The notes under the pieces were generated by a model that saw nothing but the letters and a program-made list of their open reading frames with translations, was not told the origin of the DNA and did no database searches. From NCBI GenBank assembly GCA_028386065.3, contig JAKUCV010004512.1, positions 1 to 64,000 of the forward strand: a stretch of 64,000 nt of DNA. The letters run 5' to 3'. Positions 11,234 to 21,932 of this stretch are shown in pieces. A program made the translations under genes and the position numbers. Position 1 is the first letter of the stretch. Every line of letters begins with the position of its first letter. This DNA comes from Turnera subulata. Taxonomy: Eukaryota; Streptophyta; Magnoliopsida; Malpighiales; Passifloraceae.

Positions 11234-11850
11234 AGAGATGCCTTAATTTAGGATATCCGGTTGAATAAGTGTCCTAAAGAGGTGCATAGTCTTATTCTCG
11301 TTGACTTGATTACGGAATCCTTAATGATGGTTAAAAAATGTGGATTATTTTGTAAATTACCAGAGTGCTGCAAAAAGTGTTAAAATCGCCATTAATATCA
11401 AAGCAATCGATGCACGAGGCCTAATTAAACTGATGGTCGTGTACAGTGTCACTAGGTCTGATGAAATTAATTCAGGATCTGGAGATTAACATTTAAGAGA
11501 ATTCAGCAAATCTTGGAACCGAACTTGCTGCTGGCTTTCTTGATAACTTATTATATATTTCCTTGGAGATCAAACAATTCAGACCATATGCGTGTGGTCA
11601 AAATTTTCACTTTTCTTGCGGTAGTGGTGCAAATTATTGCATGCAAAGACAATGTTTCGTTAAAACGAAAAAGAAAAAAAAGAAGATGAAAGAATGGAGC
11701 ATTAAACATCAAGTTCAGCCCAAACTCCATAACTGTATATTATATATGAAACAGGGTTTTTATAGTCTTTTTTGCCCAGATAAGAAGTAGTACAATTTTT
11801 TGTATAGAAAATGGAGATTTACAATTTATTAGTAAGAAGGATTCTATATT
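11234..11850. other. Intergenic
   Basis: AT-rich spacer. An open frame at 11563-11790 lacks any recognisable feature. Nothing else seen. Confidence 0.4.
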
Positions 11851-12223
11851 AAGATCCGTGCCATGTAAAGATGCGCAAGTGATGTTTGCTGTATTGTTGG
11901 GGTGATTGCACGTTCTTTTCTTTGTTGGAATGCAACAAAAGGACCATCATGTGGACTCACTGGAAACCAAATGGCCATAAAAAGATTCCTTCCATTGGCT
12001 CCATACTGTAGAGTCAACTAAGCACCTTGAACCCAAAAAAAAAAAACAAAAAAAAACAAAGCAACTACTACTGAATTTTTTTTAAAAAAAAAAAAGGAAA
12101 AGAAAAATAGAGAGCTAAGTCTAAATATATATAACATCCTCCTCCCTTCTACCTATCCTCCTCCCCATACTTTACATAGCTCCTACTCCATACCCCCTTT
12201 ACCTTTCTCCACACACACTCAAA
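11851..12223 (+). promoter_or_regulatory. Promoter/leader of small basic protein gene 2
   Basis: Contains the same two blocks as before paralogue 1 ('taaagatgcgcaagtgatg' and 'aaatggccataaaa ... ccattggctccata'), in the same order. Here an A-rich insertion separates the second block from the TATA-like 'aaatatatataac' at about 12124-12136. The leader is CT-rich and ends with 'cacactcaaa' before the ATG. Confidence 0.6.
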
Positions 12224-12643
12224 ATGGCTTCTAGCGACCAAGATCAGCCCATACTCCACCAGACCCCAACTCCAACCCACCTCGCCGCCACTTCCTCCCG
12301 GTGGCCGACTCGTCGGAGGATGTTTCTTCGTCGGAGGCGCAAACTAGCCACAGTACGCCTGGGCGGAACAAGGTCATCAGGGAGAGGATTCTTTCTGGTA
12401 AGAGTATTGAGAAAGATGAGGCTGAGGTGGCTAAAACTGCAATACTTGCGCATGCTAAGGAAGCTCAAGGAGTACTATCGCAATATGATCAAGGATTTCC
12501 AACAAGCTGGAGCAACTTTAGAGGCTTACCAACAAAAGCTTCTAATGGAGACATCTTTCCTTGCTGTTCCTGGGATGGGGGTGTCTTTCTCCACCTTTTC
12601 TTCTGTGGCTCAATGGGACAGTTCTCGATTCTATATCATGTAA
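12224..12643 (+). CDS. Small basic plant protein, paralogue 2
   Basis: Encodes 139 aa of unknown function and is the best-preserved of the three tandem relatives. The N-terminus is Gln/Thr/Pro-rich (1-25). Next come a strongly basic block (RRRMFLRRRRK, about 30-40), the VRLGG motif, RGFFLVRVLRKMRLRWLKLQYL and LKEYYRNMIKDFQQAG as a continuous basic amphipathic helix, and a hydrophobic tail beginning METSF. There is no transmembrane segment. The helix could bind nucleic acid, acidic lipid or a partner protein; that is speculation. Similar small proteins exist in many eudicots, and from memory Arabidopsis At3g14060 and At1g54120 sit beside the CCX3 and CCX4 genes. A second overlapping open frame at 12301-12681 is the shadow of this arginine-rich gene. 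Confidence 0.78.
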   Translation: MASSDQDQPILHQTPTPTHLAATSSRWPTRRRMFLRRRRKLATVRLGGTRSSGRGFFLVRVLRKMRLRWLKLQYLRMLRKLKEYYRNMIKDFQQAGATLEAYQQKLLMETSFLAVPGMGVSFSTFSSVAQWDSSRFYIM

Positions 12644-15153
12644 TTAGTAAAGCTTTAATTTTCATTTCTTGTTTTTGTTAAATGCTTGTCTTGGTCTTTT
12701 TTTTTTTTTTTTTTTGCCCTAGTATAGTTTGTCTTTCGGTTTCTGTGTGACTCGGTCTCAATGTATTTGCTCCGCAAGAGAATGTTTATGTAACAAAGTG
12801 TTGAAGGAAAGAAAATGTAAAAATCTCTACCCCTTCTCGCATTATCTTCTTCTACAGTAGTACCACAACCCTTCTTATCATTATGTTTCATGACAAGAAA
12901 CAGGAGTGGTGGCTTATTCTTCTAGCTAGTAATCATCTTCTAGTGTAACTCTTTTGTTAATCTAATCAATTAATTCAATAATTATAGTGGTAAAAAGGAT
13001 ATACGAAGAAGAAAACCCGTCAATTTCTTTCTTGTAATTTTTGGTACCAAAAAAGTAGAATTACTTTCGCAACTAGCGACTAGCTAGATACGAGAAATCC
13101 AAAATTAGCTTTCTATGACGTCCGAGCAAGCGTTGGCATTAATGGCAAGCAATAGCACATACAAATCTTTTGAAAGTAATGTGTAATTAATTGTTTGTGA
13201 GTATTTATTTTTTGGGGGGATTCTCAGAGCATCAGTATGTCATCTTGGTCAGCCAAAAGAAAACGTTTATATTTTGGTTGGTTGAAAAAATATTTTTGTT
13301 TAATAAGCTTGGAGAAATTAACAATCACGGAAAGGCTCCAATGGCTCAATTCCTCTTATTCTTTTGTTTGGTTACGTCTTCAAAATTTTCTTTTTTTTTT
13401 TTAGAAATCCAAGCGTATTAAATTGCTCGGCGTTCAACTAACACATTAATACTTGAAGTACACCTGAATTCGCTTTTCAAGGGAGGATATATTCGTTTTG
13501 AAGAACGACAATAACGATGGAGTAATATATAATCATCAGTTAATAAGCTTTTTTCTCGGGAAACAAATCATATTTTACTTTGAGTACATCCCCGAGGTCC
13601 GACTGTAGTAGTACTAGCTAAGCAAAGTCTGCACATTGCTTGGTTTAATTAAGGGAATTTTCGGGTTTTTTTCTCCACCTAATTAAGAAAAATGTCATTT
13701 ACCGAGGAGAGTCACAAGGTAAAATTCCGTCGGTGGCTGGCCTTCCGTCAGAAATGCAGAATGTGTCTAACTGGAAACTGGATTGTAATTAATAAAATCA
13801 CAGTCGTTTCTTTATTTTAGAAGTCTTAATCAAGGTTAGCACGATTCTGATCAGAAGTTGTGTTAAAAGCTTAAAAAGGAAGGTAGCTAGAATGTTGTCA
13901 CGGACATGCATTGCCCGGGTCACCTCTCCCCAGTTGTCTACAAACCAAAATTAAAAAAACGAAGAATTCTTAGCCTGGGCCCGACTGTGACACATTGCAT
14001 GAATAGAAAAACCATTGAAGTTTGTCGGTCAGCAATTGATGGATGGAGTCCCTAGTTAGATAGATGGATAGAAATATGATTAACCAGCGAACCCATTTGA
14101 TTTGATCTCATATTTCTCATTCTTTTTCCTGTGCAATTTGCATGTATATGGAGACTAGAATATCTGATATGATATGGGCAATAGAGAGGACAATTTCCAA
14201 GCTGTATTGATACCCCAAAATCTGCCTAGATCTCTCATAGATTTGGTGTGGCATTGTTGTTTTTCATTTTTCTGATTTTTTTCTTTTTTTGTTCGGTATC
14301 CGGAGTTTTATCCCGACTAATACGGATATTCGACTTGGATCGCACATCTAGGCACGGTGGATGGTCTCCTAACGGAAATTTTTTGCTCGCACGATGACTC
14401 AAACCCGATACCACGCTTAAACGGAACAAAATCACTTACTGCTTGAATCTAAAAAAAATTACATCACATTAGTTCGTATTATACACGGAAGTTAACCATC
14501 ATACATTTCAATCAAGGAAACAAGGTTGCCAAGTTTTAGCTAGAAACGGGATAGACTCGAAGAAATAAATTGAAGACAACCCTTGTGAACAACTACGAAA
14601 TAAAACAAAACATGCAAGATATTGACATCATGCGATGTCTTGACATATGGAGATGGTTCCTTAGGATAAGTCCAATACCAGATTCCTCTAGGCTCGTGAT
14701 CCTTCTTAGCAGCAGATTGTGTAGAGTACAGATTGGCAGGTGGATGCATATGTTGAAACTGATTATTAAGCTCGTGCTTACCTCAGCTAAACCACGTGTT
14801 AAGTCATTTGTGTTGTTTTAGTATTAAAGTACAATTATGAGTTGTGATTTTATAAGTTCAGTGAAAGCTACACAAACTTATCCTAACCCGGGATCAGTCA
14901 TACTACTTCATGAATGACGTTTTTGTTTCAAATATTTGTTCCCTAATCGTTTTCATTGACTTTCTTTAAGGGATTAAATTAAAAATGAAAAAACGATTGT
15001 CCAAATTGATCTGTCCATATCTGACCTTACACAAAATTCGGATGCTTTTATATCTGTTTTTTTTTTTGTTAATTTAATCACTTATGTCTATATCTCTACT
15101 CTGCCTAAACCATGTTTTAGTTATTATAGTTATGTCATTTGATTCTTTAGCAT
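12644..15153. other. Intergenic, contains one SINE-like relic
   Basis: About 2.5 kb without a supported gene. It holds a 20-base T run near 12700, AT-rich spacer, and a tRNA-headed repeat described separately at about 14285-14440. Open frames at 13191, 14235, 14540 and 14570 show no domain. Confidence 0.4.
14285..14440 (-). repeat. Probable tRNA-derived SINE relic
   Basis: On the minus strand this stretch has a B-box-like GGTTTGAGTCA about 40 nt into a tRNA-like head. It then runs through a body rich in 'ccg/cgg' words and ends in an A-rich tail (read as the T-rich tract 14268-14291 on the plus strand). Head, body and A-rich tail are the order expected of a plant SINE. Target duplications are not evident. 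Confidence 0.4.
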
Positions 15154-17241
15154 ATGGAAATAGATCCTTTTTTTTTGGTCTAAGCCGGGATGTATATTAC
15201 GAATATACTTGAGCAGGATACATGATTAGCAGTCAGTTGCTCACTCCGACTACTATCTTTAAAAAAGAAAGCTCGTACATACAAAAAGAGTCAAGCTTAA
15301 GCAACCTGGCTACTCTAACAAGCAAGGAAAAACAACCGACAAACACTAAGCAAGACAAAGCTAAACAATTAAAACAGATGATCAACTAGTGGAAGGCGTA
15401 TCAACTTGTCGTTCCATTCCCGACCCAGACCGGAGTGCATTGGGTGAGATTATCATTCGATGGCAATCTTCTGAGAGCACCACTGCCGTGTGATTTTGGG
15501 ATCTATGGGGACGCGGATGGGTAGGGGGGCTAAAGTTGGTGGAAATGGTAGGATAGCTGGTAGAGGGAGGGGGAGCAGAAGAGCCGGCACCTGGGGTATC
15601 AAAAGTAGAGGAATTGGTTGGGACATTAGACACATCTTTCAAGGTTTGTCGTCGAGGGTTATCTCTAGCTGTAAGTTTTGGAATTTTGAGAGCCTGGGTT
15701 TTCTTGATGGATTGCTTTTGGAGTCTTGAAGGTTGTTTGCTAGATTGCTTCCTAATAGGCTCGTCCCGAATAAAGTCTTGCAGAGTGGGTAGTGCAGGGG
15801 TTGAACTAGATGGTTCTTGGGTCTCAGTGATAGGTGNGACAAGCTAAGACACTATGACCTGGTTTCCCACAGATAAAACAAATATCGGGCAAGCCCTCAT
15901 AACCAACCCGTAGGGGTTCGCCATCCAGATACACTTCCCCTTTCAGGGGTTTTGTTAAATCAAGACATACTGCAACTCTAGCAAATTTGGCTCGACTAGG
16001 GTTAGAAGTATTACCGTCAAGCTTAACTGTTCTTCCCACCATGTTGCCAAGTTGACGCAGAATTCGGGAGTGGTATCGGTTTGTTGGGAAGTCTGGAAAT
16101 TGGACCCACGCCACTATGGAGTCAATTGTCCCAGTAGACGCTCGGAAGTTCGGAGACCAGGGTTGCACACTAAGGACACTGCCATAGATGCTCCAGGGTC
16201 CGTCAGTCAATGCATGGTCGTAGTCCTCCGATGCCCAGAATCGCACCAAGTAAAAATTATTTTCAAGATCGATGATCTTGAATGGTCCCGTTGGCTTCCA
16301 AATGCGATGTAATTGTGCCTGCAAAGCTTTGAAACCGATGTATCGCCCGTATAATTTGATCACCACCGCATTCTCCCATTGTTTGTTCAGCCGGGCTTTG
16401 AAGGGATCGGACAAAATCAAATTATCGATCCCATCTATTTGGGTCATCGTCAAATCTCCTTCTTCGTACTCGACCTCCCCTTCTAACTCCCACGGGTCGG
16501 ACTGGTACAGTGGGTTGGCGCCGGAAAAAAGGGTGTCCCGATAACTGGGCCGAACATCCTCCATAGACTCATCTGACCCGGTAGTGGGCACCGACTCTGG
16601 GGTGTGATGGTGTGGTTCGACCGGTCTGGTTGGCCCAGAAGTCGGCCCGGTCGTACCCGACACCATTGCCTGCGAATGATCCTCCATGGAGGGCTCTGTA
16701 GACAGAGGGTGTGAGATGCTCTGGTGCTGGATGGTGGGCATAGCCAGACCGGGTGGGTCAGGTGACCCGACTGCAGCCGGCGACGAAACGTCCGGCGGTG
16801 AAGGCAGCAAGTCATGGCGAATGGGTTGTCCCGGTTGTCCTCCACCGGCTGCAGGTTCAGGGGAACGAGCTGCAGTGGGCAGCGGGTCCCTTGCTGGTGG
16901 GGGGGACGAAGATCGGCATCGGCCAAATGAAGGAAGGACGACGGCTGCTCTTTCCCGTGAGCGGGAGCGAGCTCGTTGGACGGGACTACCTGCTGGGTCG
17001 CGGTTCCTGACCTTGCGGGTGGCCCGGTCGACGGCTGTCTCTGCATCTCCCGAGCTTGGTGTGGTGGCCATGGAGGCCGGGACGGGGAAGACGGAAGAAG
17101 ACGACCGCACGCACTAGCTGAGTTGGCGCGTGGATCGGGGAGAAACAGGATGAAGATGACGCGTGACGCGCGTTCAAAACGCGTGTATTACCTTGCCTTT
17201 TAGATGGATGGGAAATATGCAACCATGGAAATAGATCCTTT
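15154..17241 (-). mobile_element. ORF1-only non-LTR retrotransposon (LINE derivative) with 17-bp TSD
   Basis: A complete insertion bounded by a perfect 17-bp direct repeat, 'atggaaatagatccttt', at 15154-15170 and 17225-17241. On the minus strand it begins at about 17224, carries a long ORF1 and ends with 'gcttagacc' followed by poly-A (the T run at about 15168-15176). There is no endonuclease or reverse transcriptase. The element is therefore about 2.05 kb, non-autonomous, and has an intact 5' region, unlike the usual 5'-truncated LINE copy. Mobilisation by an L1-type partner is inferred. Confidence 0.85.
15382..17110 (-). CDS. LINE ORF1 protein (DUF4283 domain plus CCHC zinc knuckle)
   Basis: RNA-binding ORF1-type protein of plant L1-like elements. 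The main frame (15824-17110) gives an N-terminal Ser/Pro/Arg-rich region of about 200 aa, a DUF4283 domain at about residues 235-340 (WKPTGPFKIIDLENNFYLVRFW and the GPWSIYG block), a second conserved segment (IVAWVQFPDFP), and a CX2CX4HX4C knuckle (CFICGKPGHSVLAC) near 15850-15890. The frame is then lost at an ambiguous base (N at 15837). The Ser/Pro-rich C-terminal tail continues in two further frames to about 15382. A sequencing or assembly error at the N may explain part of this. The start ATG at 17108-17110 is the first in frame. Confidence 0.75.
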
Positions 17242-18373
17242 AACCTTTAGCTCATTGCACCGCATTTGGGCCAAGTCCACTTATCAGGCCTCGTAAAGGT
17301 AGTGAAGCCCGATCGTTACAATTAGCAAGGCTGGTCCATACAGAAAAGTGTGCATCTTAGTCTTTCTCGCACAACAGACAACAGCCTGGCCCATGCTGAA
17401 GGTAGGAGTTGATAATTGACAACGAAGGAAGTACCAAGAAGTCCACTAAACCCCAGATCCAGAAACAGAAACCATGAAGATTCTCCACTTATTAGGCTAT
17501 TACAACTTCTATTCAAATTCCCTCAAAAAAAAAAAAACTTCTATTCAAATTGAATGGAGAAAGAATAATAAGAGACATTAGCCTTCTTAAGCAAGCCCAA
17601 TCTGCTTGTTTCAGCTTGACATTGTTAACTTAACTAGGAGCTTGGAGCATAATAACAGCATGATCCATAATTTCAAGTCAAACAATATCACTTAGAACTT
17701 AAACTAAAAGTGGATTAAACAATTCTAGCTTTTGCAAGTCAAGGAGAGACTTATGATTATTGCCTTAGTGGGTCAGCCAATATCGCTTAAACTGCTAATT
17801 AAGTAGACTTGCAAACTTGGAAACAAAAGCTTGGTCAAACTATTAGAAACACGAATTTCTAGCTGGGGTTATATTATACTTTTGGTGAATTAATTTCATA
17901 TATAAAGTGGAATCAATTGTGACCAAGTCACCATGAAGTGCTCGATCAAAGGGCGAGTGCTTGACTAGAGAAAAGATGGAGATGCAAACTATATCGAATG
18001 AGTAATTATATATATGTGGCGGGTTTCATGAATCATGGGGCAGCAGCTGGATAGTTTTTAAGGGATCGATGTCAGGTAAAATTGGTCACCACATTAATTA
18101 TATAATTAGAGTGGAATTAGTTGCCAATAGTAGGCGCTAGCTCGAGATATATTAGAACAAAAAAAATGATGATTTGACTAATTATTCAGGGATGCCGTAG
18201 TCAAGAGGGAATTGGCAATAGCTAGTTAGTATATAACCGAAGATTGATTCGGTCCAAAATACCATGCTACACATCCTCTCTGTATATATATATAAACCCT
18301 TTCACTTAAAATGCTACATAAGGTATAACCAAAAACAAGTACACACCATTTATATTCTCACATACTAACAAAG
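17242..18373. other. Intergenic, promoter of paralogue 3 at right end
   Basis: No gene. A minute poly-A insertion at 17504-17551 is listed separately. A TATA-like run 'atatatatataaaccc' at about 18283-18298 precedes the third small basic protein gene by about 75 bp. The two promoter blocks shared by paralogues 1 and 2 are not recognisable here. Confidence 0.45.
17504..17551 (+). mobile_element. Tail-only retroposon insertion (CCCTC-poly A)
   Basis: A perfect 16-bp direct repeat, 'aacttctattcaaatt' (17504-17519 and 17536-17551), flanks only 16 bp: 'ccctc' followed by A. The structure is exactly that of a target-primed insertion in which almost nothing but the tail was copied. Confidence 0.75.
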
Positions 18374-18715
18374 ATGGGATCATCGGAGAACGGCGTCCCG
18401 GCTACCAAAACCCACCTTGCCATTACTCTCCGGCAGAGGTCGACGCGCCGGAGGATTTTTCTGAGGAGGCGGCGTACTAAAGTACCCACACTACGCCTAG
18501 GCGGAAACAAGGCAAGAAGAGGGCCTCTTTTAGTGAGGGTGTTAAGAAGCGTGCAGCTAAGGTTGCTGAAATTGCAATACTTGAAAAAATTCAGGGAATA
18601 CTATCGCAAGTTTCTCAAGGAGCTTGCTACTGCAGGTGTGAGTTTAGAGGCTATTCAACAGAGGCTTATAATGGACGCCTCTTATGCTGCTGGTGGTGCA
18701 AGTGGAACTTACTAG
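18374..18715 (+). CDS. Small basic plant protein, paralogue 3
   Basis: Encodes 113 aa and is the shortest of the three tandem relatives. It keeps the basic block (RRRIFLRRRR, about 27-36), the LRLGG motif, RRGPLLVRVLR and the LRLLKLQYLKKFREYYRKFLKEL helix with the EYYR box, and the QQRLIMDASYA segment. The longer Gly/Ser tail of paralogue 2 is missing, and the protein ends soon after in a Gly/Ala/Ser stretch. It is the most diverged copy in sequence and in promoter, so it probably arose from the oldest duplication. Function unknown; no signal peptide or membrane segment. Confidence 0.75.
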   Translation: MGSSENGVPATKTHLAITLRQRSTRRRIFLRRRRTKVPTLRLGGNKARRGPLLVRVLRSVQLRLLKLQYLKKFREYYRKFLKELATAGVSLEAIQQRLIMDASYAAGGASGTY

Positions 18716-19742
18716 CTAATTAGCTAGTGCAAAGCTTGCTTCCATTCCATGGTTTGGAATATTGGAGCACTACTAGCCATAACTTGGATTCATTAATCTT
18801 CATCATGTGAAAGTTTCTGTATGTTCTTAATTAACGGTGTTGCTGCTTTGTTTTTGTTGGTTTTTTGAAAGGCTGATAATTTGATTAATCATCGTAAGCA
18901 TGGGGGCGGGCTAGCTACACAACAGAGAGTCTAGTCCTTTCTTTTTTATTTCTCTTGTAACTTCTCCTACATATCTCATCCCTATTCCAAAGAATTGAGT
19001 TTGAGGTGTTCAAGTCAATGTATAGTATGCTACTAGCTAGTGCATTAAATTAATGCACTGCATTGAGAATGGCCAACGTTTGTACTTTTTCATTTACACA
19101 AGTGTCATTAGTACCGTCTAGTTCCTCTCTTTTGATTAGTATCTTCTTCTATGAAATGAATTGAAAGAACATAAGGTCCTTCAGTTAGATAACTTTCCTG
19201 CTTGATGGATAAGCTAAACGTGGATCGAAAAATGTTTGTGGCCATGTCTGAAAAACATATATATACATATGCCATTAAGGTTGCTTATCCAGTTACTTAA
19301 TTTGTGGAGTTAATTTGACTGTTTATTCAGATAAGGTGCTAGGAGTGTTTGAGATGAACACAGCAGAAGAATAAAGAAAACATTTTAGTTTGAAGTACAC
19401 TACACAAGTCCCAATCCATTAGGTTATCTATTTGCAAATGTTGCAAGTGCTTTTGGTGTTACAGTTTTTACTCTAATAATGTAACATACCCAGCAGGTTT
19501 CTTCACTATATTCATACCATTCTACCTAAAATACTAAGTTCCATATATATTCTCATTTTTTTCAAAAGCAGAAAGCTATCTGTTATGCTCTATTTTTCTT
19601 TCAATTTTTATCTTTTTGAAATGCATGCTTCTTTGTTTTAATGCTAATATGTACTTTGAAATGCATGCTCCTTAGTTGCACACGAGCTGTAGTTAAAGAT
19701 AGTTTACGTACTTGAAGTCTAAGTCTTTACCAAGACTTGTTC
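18716..19742. other. Intergenic
   Basis: 3' flank of paralogue 3 and AT-rich spacer. Nothing recognised. Confidence 0.4.
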
Positions 19743-20624
19743 AGAGCTGGCTCTTTTTTTTTTTGTCGAAAGTTAAATATCATTAATTATAACATAAAAT
19801 ACACTTGGATAGATGCTAGAGTTGGTAACTCTAGGACTCCAAGAAAATTACAAATACTCAAATAAGAAGAACATAACACAGTGAACATATAGGAGAGACT
19901 AAACAATCTAACAAACCGAAGTAAATACTGATACCGGTCTTCCGTGGAGCTAATCTGCAAGGACTTAGAAGATTTGAGTGTGGCCCAAAAAGCCACGGGT
20001 TGTCGGGGAAGTAAGAAAGCGTTCTTCACGAAGAAGGGTCCTGTAGATGACAGGATACACAATCTAAACAACTTTTGGAAAGAAAAGTCGTTCCCATAGG
20101 CCGAACCCAACGGCACTCTTGAATCAAAACTAACGGCTCTTACAGAGGGAAACCACCCAAAGAAGACATTAACAACGGGATGAAAGAGACGTGAGAACTC
20201 CCACCCGTATACTAAAACTTCACCATAATGCTTCGCCTCGCCTCCCACTCGAAGTAAATCACCAACACGAGAACAAGATTCTCCCATCCGTGACTTGCTT
20301 ACCGGAAAGCTTGACCTTGCCCATGGGAAGAACAAAATACTCTCACAAGGAGAAACACTCTCACAAGGAGAACAACTCTCACAATGAGAACAACTTTTAT
20401 TCCCATATAAGGGTACTAGATCTACAACAATACTAAAAGAGTAAGAAGATGAACTAGAGAAGTGGGGGGGTTCACCATGGATGGTGAAGGAACCATCCAT
20501 GGCAACCCCCATTTTGAATTTTGAAAAAGAGAAAAACTAGAGAGAAGGAGGAGCCTCTCTCACTAGAATTTGAAATTTGAAATTACTATACAACGATTTA
20601 TGGGTCCATAGAGCTGGCTCTTTT
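19743..20624 (-). mobile_element. 0.85-kb poly-A retroposon with 15-bp TSD and one ORF
   Basis: The direct repeat 'agagctggctctttt' occurs at 19743-19757 and 20610-20624. Between the copies, on the minus strand, lie a CT-rich 5' leader, a single long open frame, and a 3' end 'ctttcgac' followed by poly-A (plus-strand T run at about 19753-19765). This is a full target-primed insertion of a compact element. There is no reverse transcriptase, so it depended on a partner LINE. The CT-rich leader and ORF suggest a LINE-derived non-autonomous family. Confidence 0.75.
19787..20512 (-). CDS. ORF of the 0.85-kb retroposon, function unknown
   Basis: Encodes 241 aa and is uninterrupted from its ATG (MGVAMDGSF) to a stop about 30 bp before the poly-A tail. 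It fills almost the whole element. The N-terminal third contains three tandem 18-bp units (20341-20394), read as Cys-Glu-Ser/Pro repeats. The rest is Phe/Ser/Leu-rich and resembles no domain I recognise. It could be a fortuitous frame or a domesticated or chimeric ORF1 fragment. An intact 241-codon frame in a transposed copy suggests either youth or selection. Confidence 0.4.
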   Translation of the reverse strand: MGVAMDGSFTIHGEPPHFSSSSSYSFSIVVDLVPLYGNKSCSHCESCSPCESVSPCESILFFPWARSSFPVSKSRMGESCSRVGDLLRVGGEAKHYGEVLVYGWEFSRLFHPVVNVFFGWFPSVRAVSFDSRVPLGSAYGNDFSFQKLFRLCILSSTGPFFVKNAFLLPRQPVAFWATLKSSKSLQISSTEDRYQYLLRFVRLFSLSYMFTVLCSSYLSICNFLGVLELPTLASIQVYFML

Positions 20625-21880
20625 GATCTATCGGATACACCATATATATAATTTAGTGATAATATTTGTTGTCAAAGCAAATGTCGGCTTTTTTTTAATA
20701 ATGCTGGTTATAATATACAACCGACCAGAAGACAAGGTAAATTAAAGTAGCAAAAATGTCATCCATTCATATGTCACATACCACAAAAGGTGTGCTCTTT
20801 TTTTTTTTCAGGGAAAATGAAAGCTAGAAAACTAATTAAATTATGGAAATTGTTAATATCATCAATGCTTCCATTTCCACAATAAAATCTCAGTGGTGAT
20901 CTGGTCAATCCACAAAACTTGTTCAAACATTGCGTATCCCATGAAGAAGGTCATGATTAAGACATTGTGATTCTCAAAGGCCAATGATATAGTATTAGCT
21001 ACACAACCCCCATATTATCATGAGAATGCAGATCTCCATTTTCAAAGATGGCATATAAAATAAGGAGCAGACATCTCACGTTATCATTGACGATGAGGAT
21101 GGCTTATCTAGCAGCCAAAACTTTCCCCTGATTTTCATGTTTTATTTTGGAAGCCATCAATTTTTTTTTTTATTGTTAATTAGTGGGGAAATCAATCCGA
21201 TCTCCCTACAAACTTACAATTACATGGACTAGGGCAAATGGTTTTTTTTTTGGCCAGGATAAACCACCAGATTAAGAGGTACGGTGATAAGATCCAAACT
21301 CTCAATTTAATAAAAATGTTTAACTAAACCCCAACCAACTAAATCAAACATTTTTTGGAGGGCAAATGAGATTTTTGCAAACCAGAGCCGTGACAAGTGT
21401 CCCCCAGAGGAGGTATCGTCAGGTTTCTTTCTTTGGGCCCTGTGCATTTCCAATCTGTCCAGGTCCATAATCAGATCTGGTACACAATCAAGTTTAGATA
21501 AGATATGGTTTTCAAGCCTTTTGGGCTTCCGGTTTTGTCTGGCCTGTAAAATTAAACAACGCGCGGTCCAATCTGTCAAGATCCCTTCCATAATTTGGGC
21601 CAACCTTTAGTTGGTTGTCTGACAAAATACGACGTTGAGGAGGCCCATCCTTATTCCATACACCCTTCAAAGCCCATTTTTTTAGATAAAATCCATAATC
21701 AAATTTATAACCTACTAACCCACCCACCCCATTATTATTCTACAAATCCTCCAAAGCCCATTGGCCATTAATTGATGAACTTACCCTTTTCGAAATCGCT
21801 GGCCTGAAAATAAACAACTCAAATGAAAATATCAACCTCAAAAGTTTGTAACATATTACATATAAATACTCTCAAGTCTC

Positions 21881-21932
21881 ATGTATATATATGAGCCCAG
21901 ACCAAAAAAAAAAAAAATGTATATATATGAGC
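21881..21932 (+). mobile_element. Tail-only retroposon insertion (CCAGACC-poly A)
   Basis: A perfect 16-bp direct repeat, 'atgtatatatatgagc' (21881-21896 and 21917-21932), flanks 20 bp: 'ccagacc' plus A. The last bases before the A run match the 3' end of the LINE derivative at 15154-17241 ('gcttagacc' plus A), suggesting the same tail family. Confidence 0.7.

Noticed and set aside
12301..12681. 126-codon open frame overlapping paralogue 2
   Set aside because: It is a second frame of an arginine-rich gene; the reading at 12224-12643 is the one conserved in the two paralogues.
15837..15837. Ambiguous base N in the LINE ORF1
   Set aside because: An assembly uncertainty, not a biological feature; it limits how firmly the frameshift there can be called.
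20341..20394. CRISPR-like short repeats
   Set aside because: Three adjacent 18-bp units without spacers inside a retroposon ORF; this is a tandem repeat in a plant nuclear genome.
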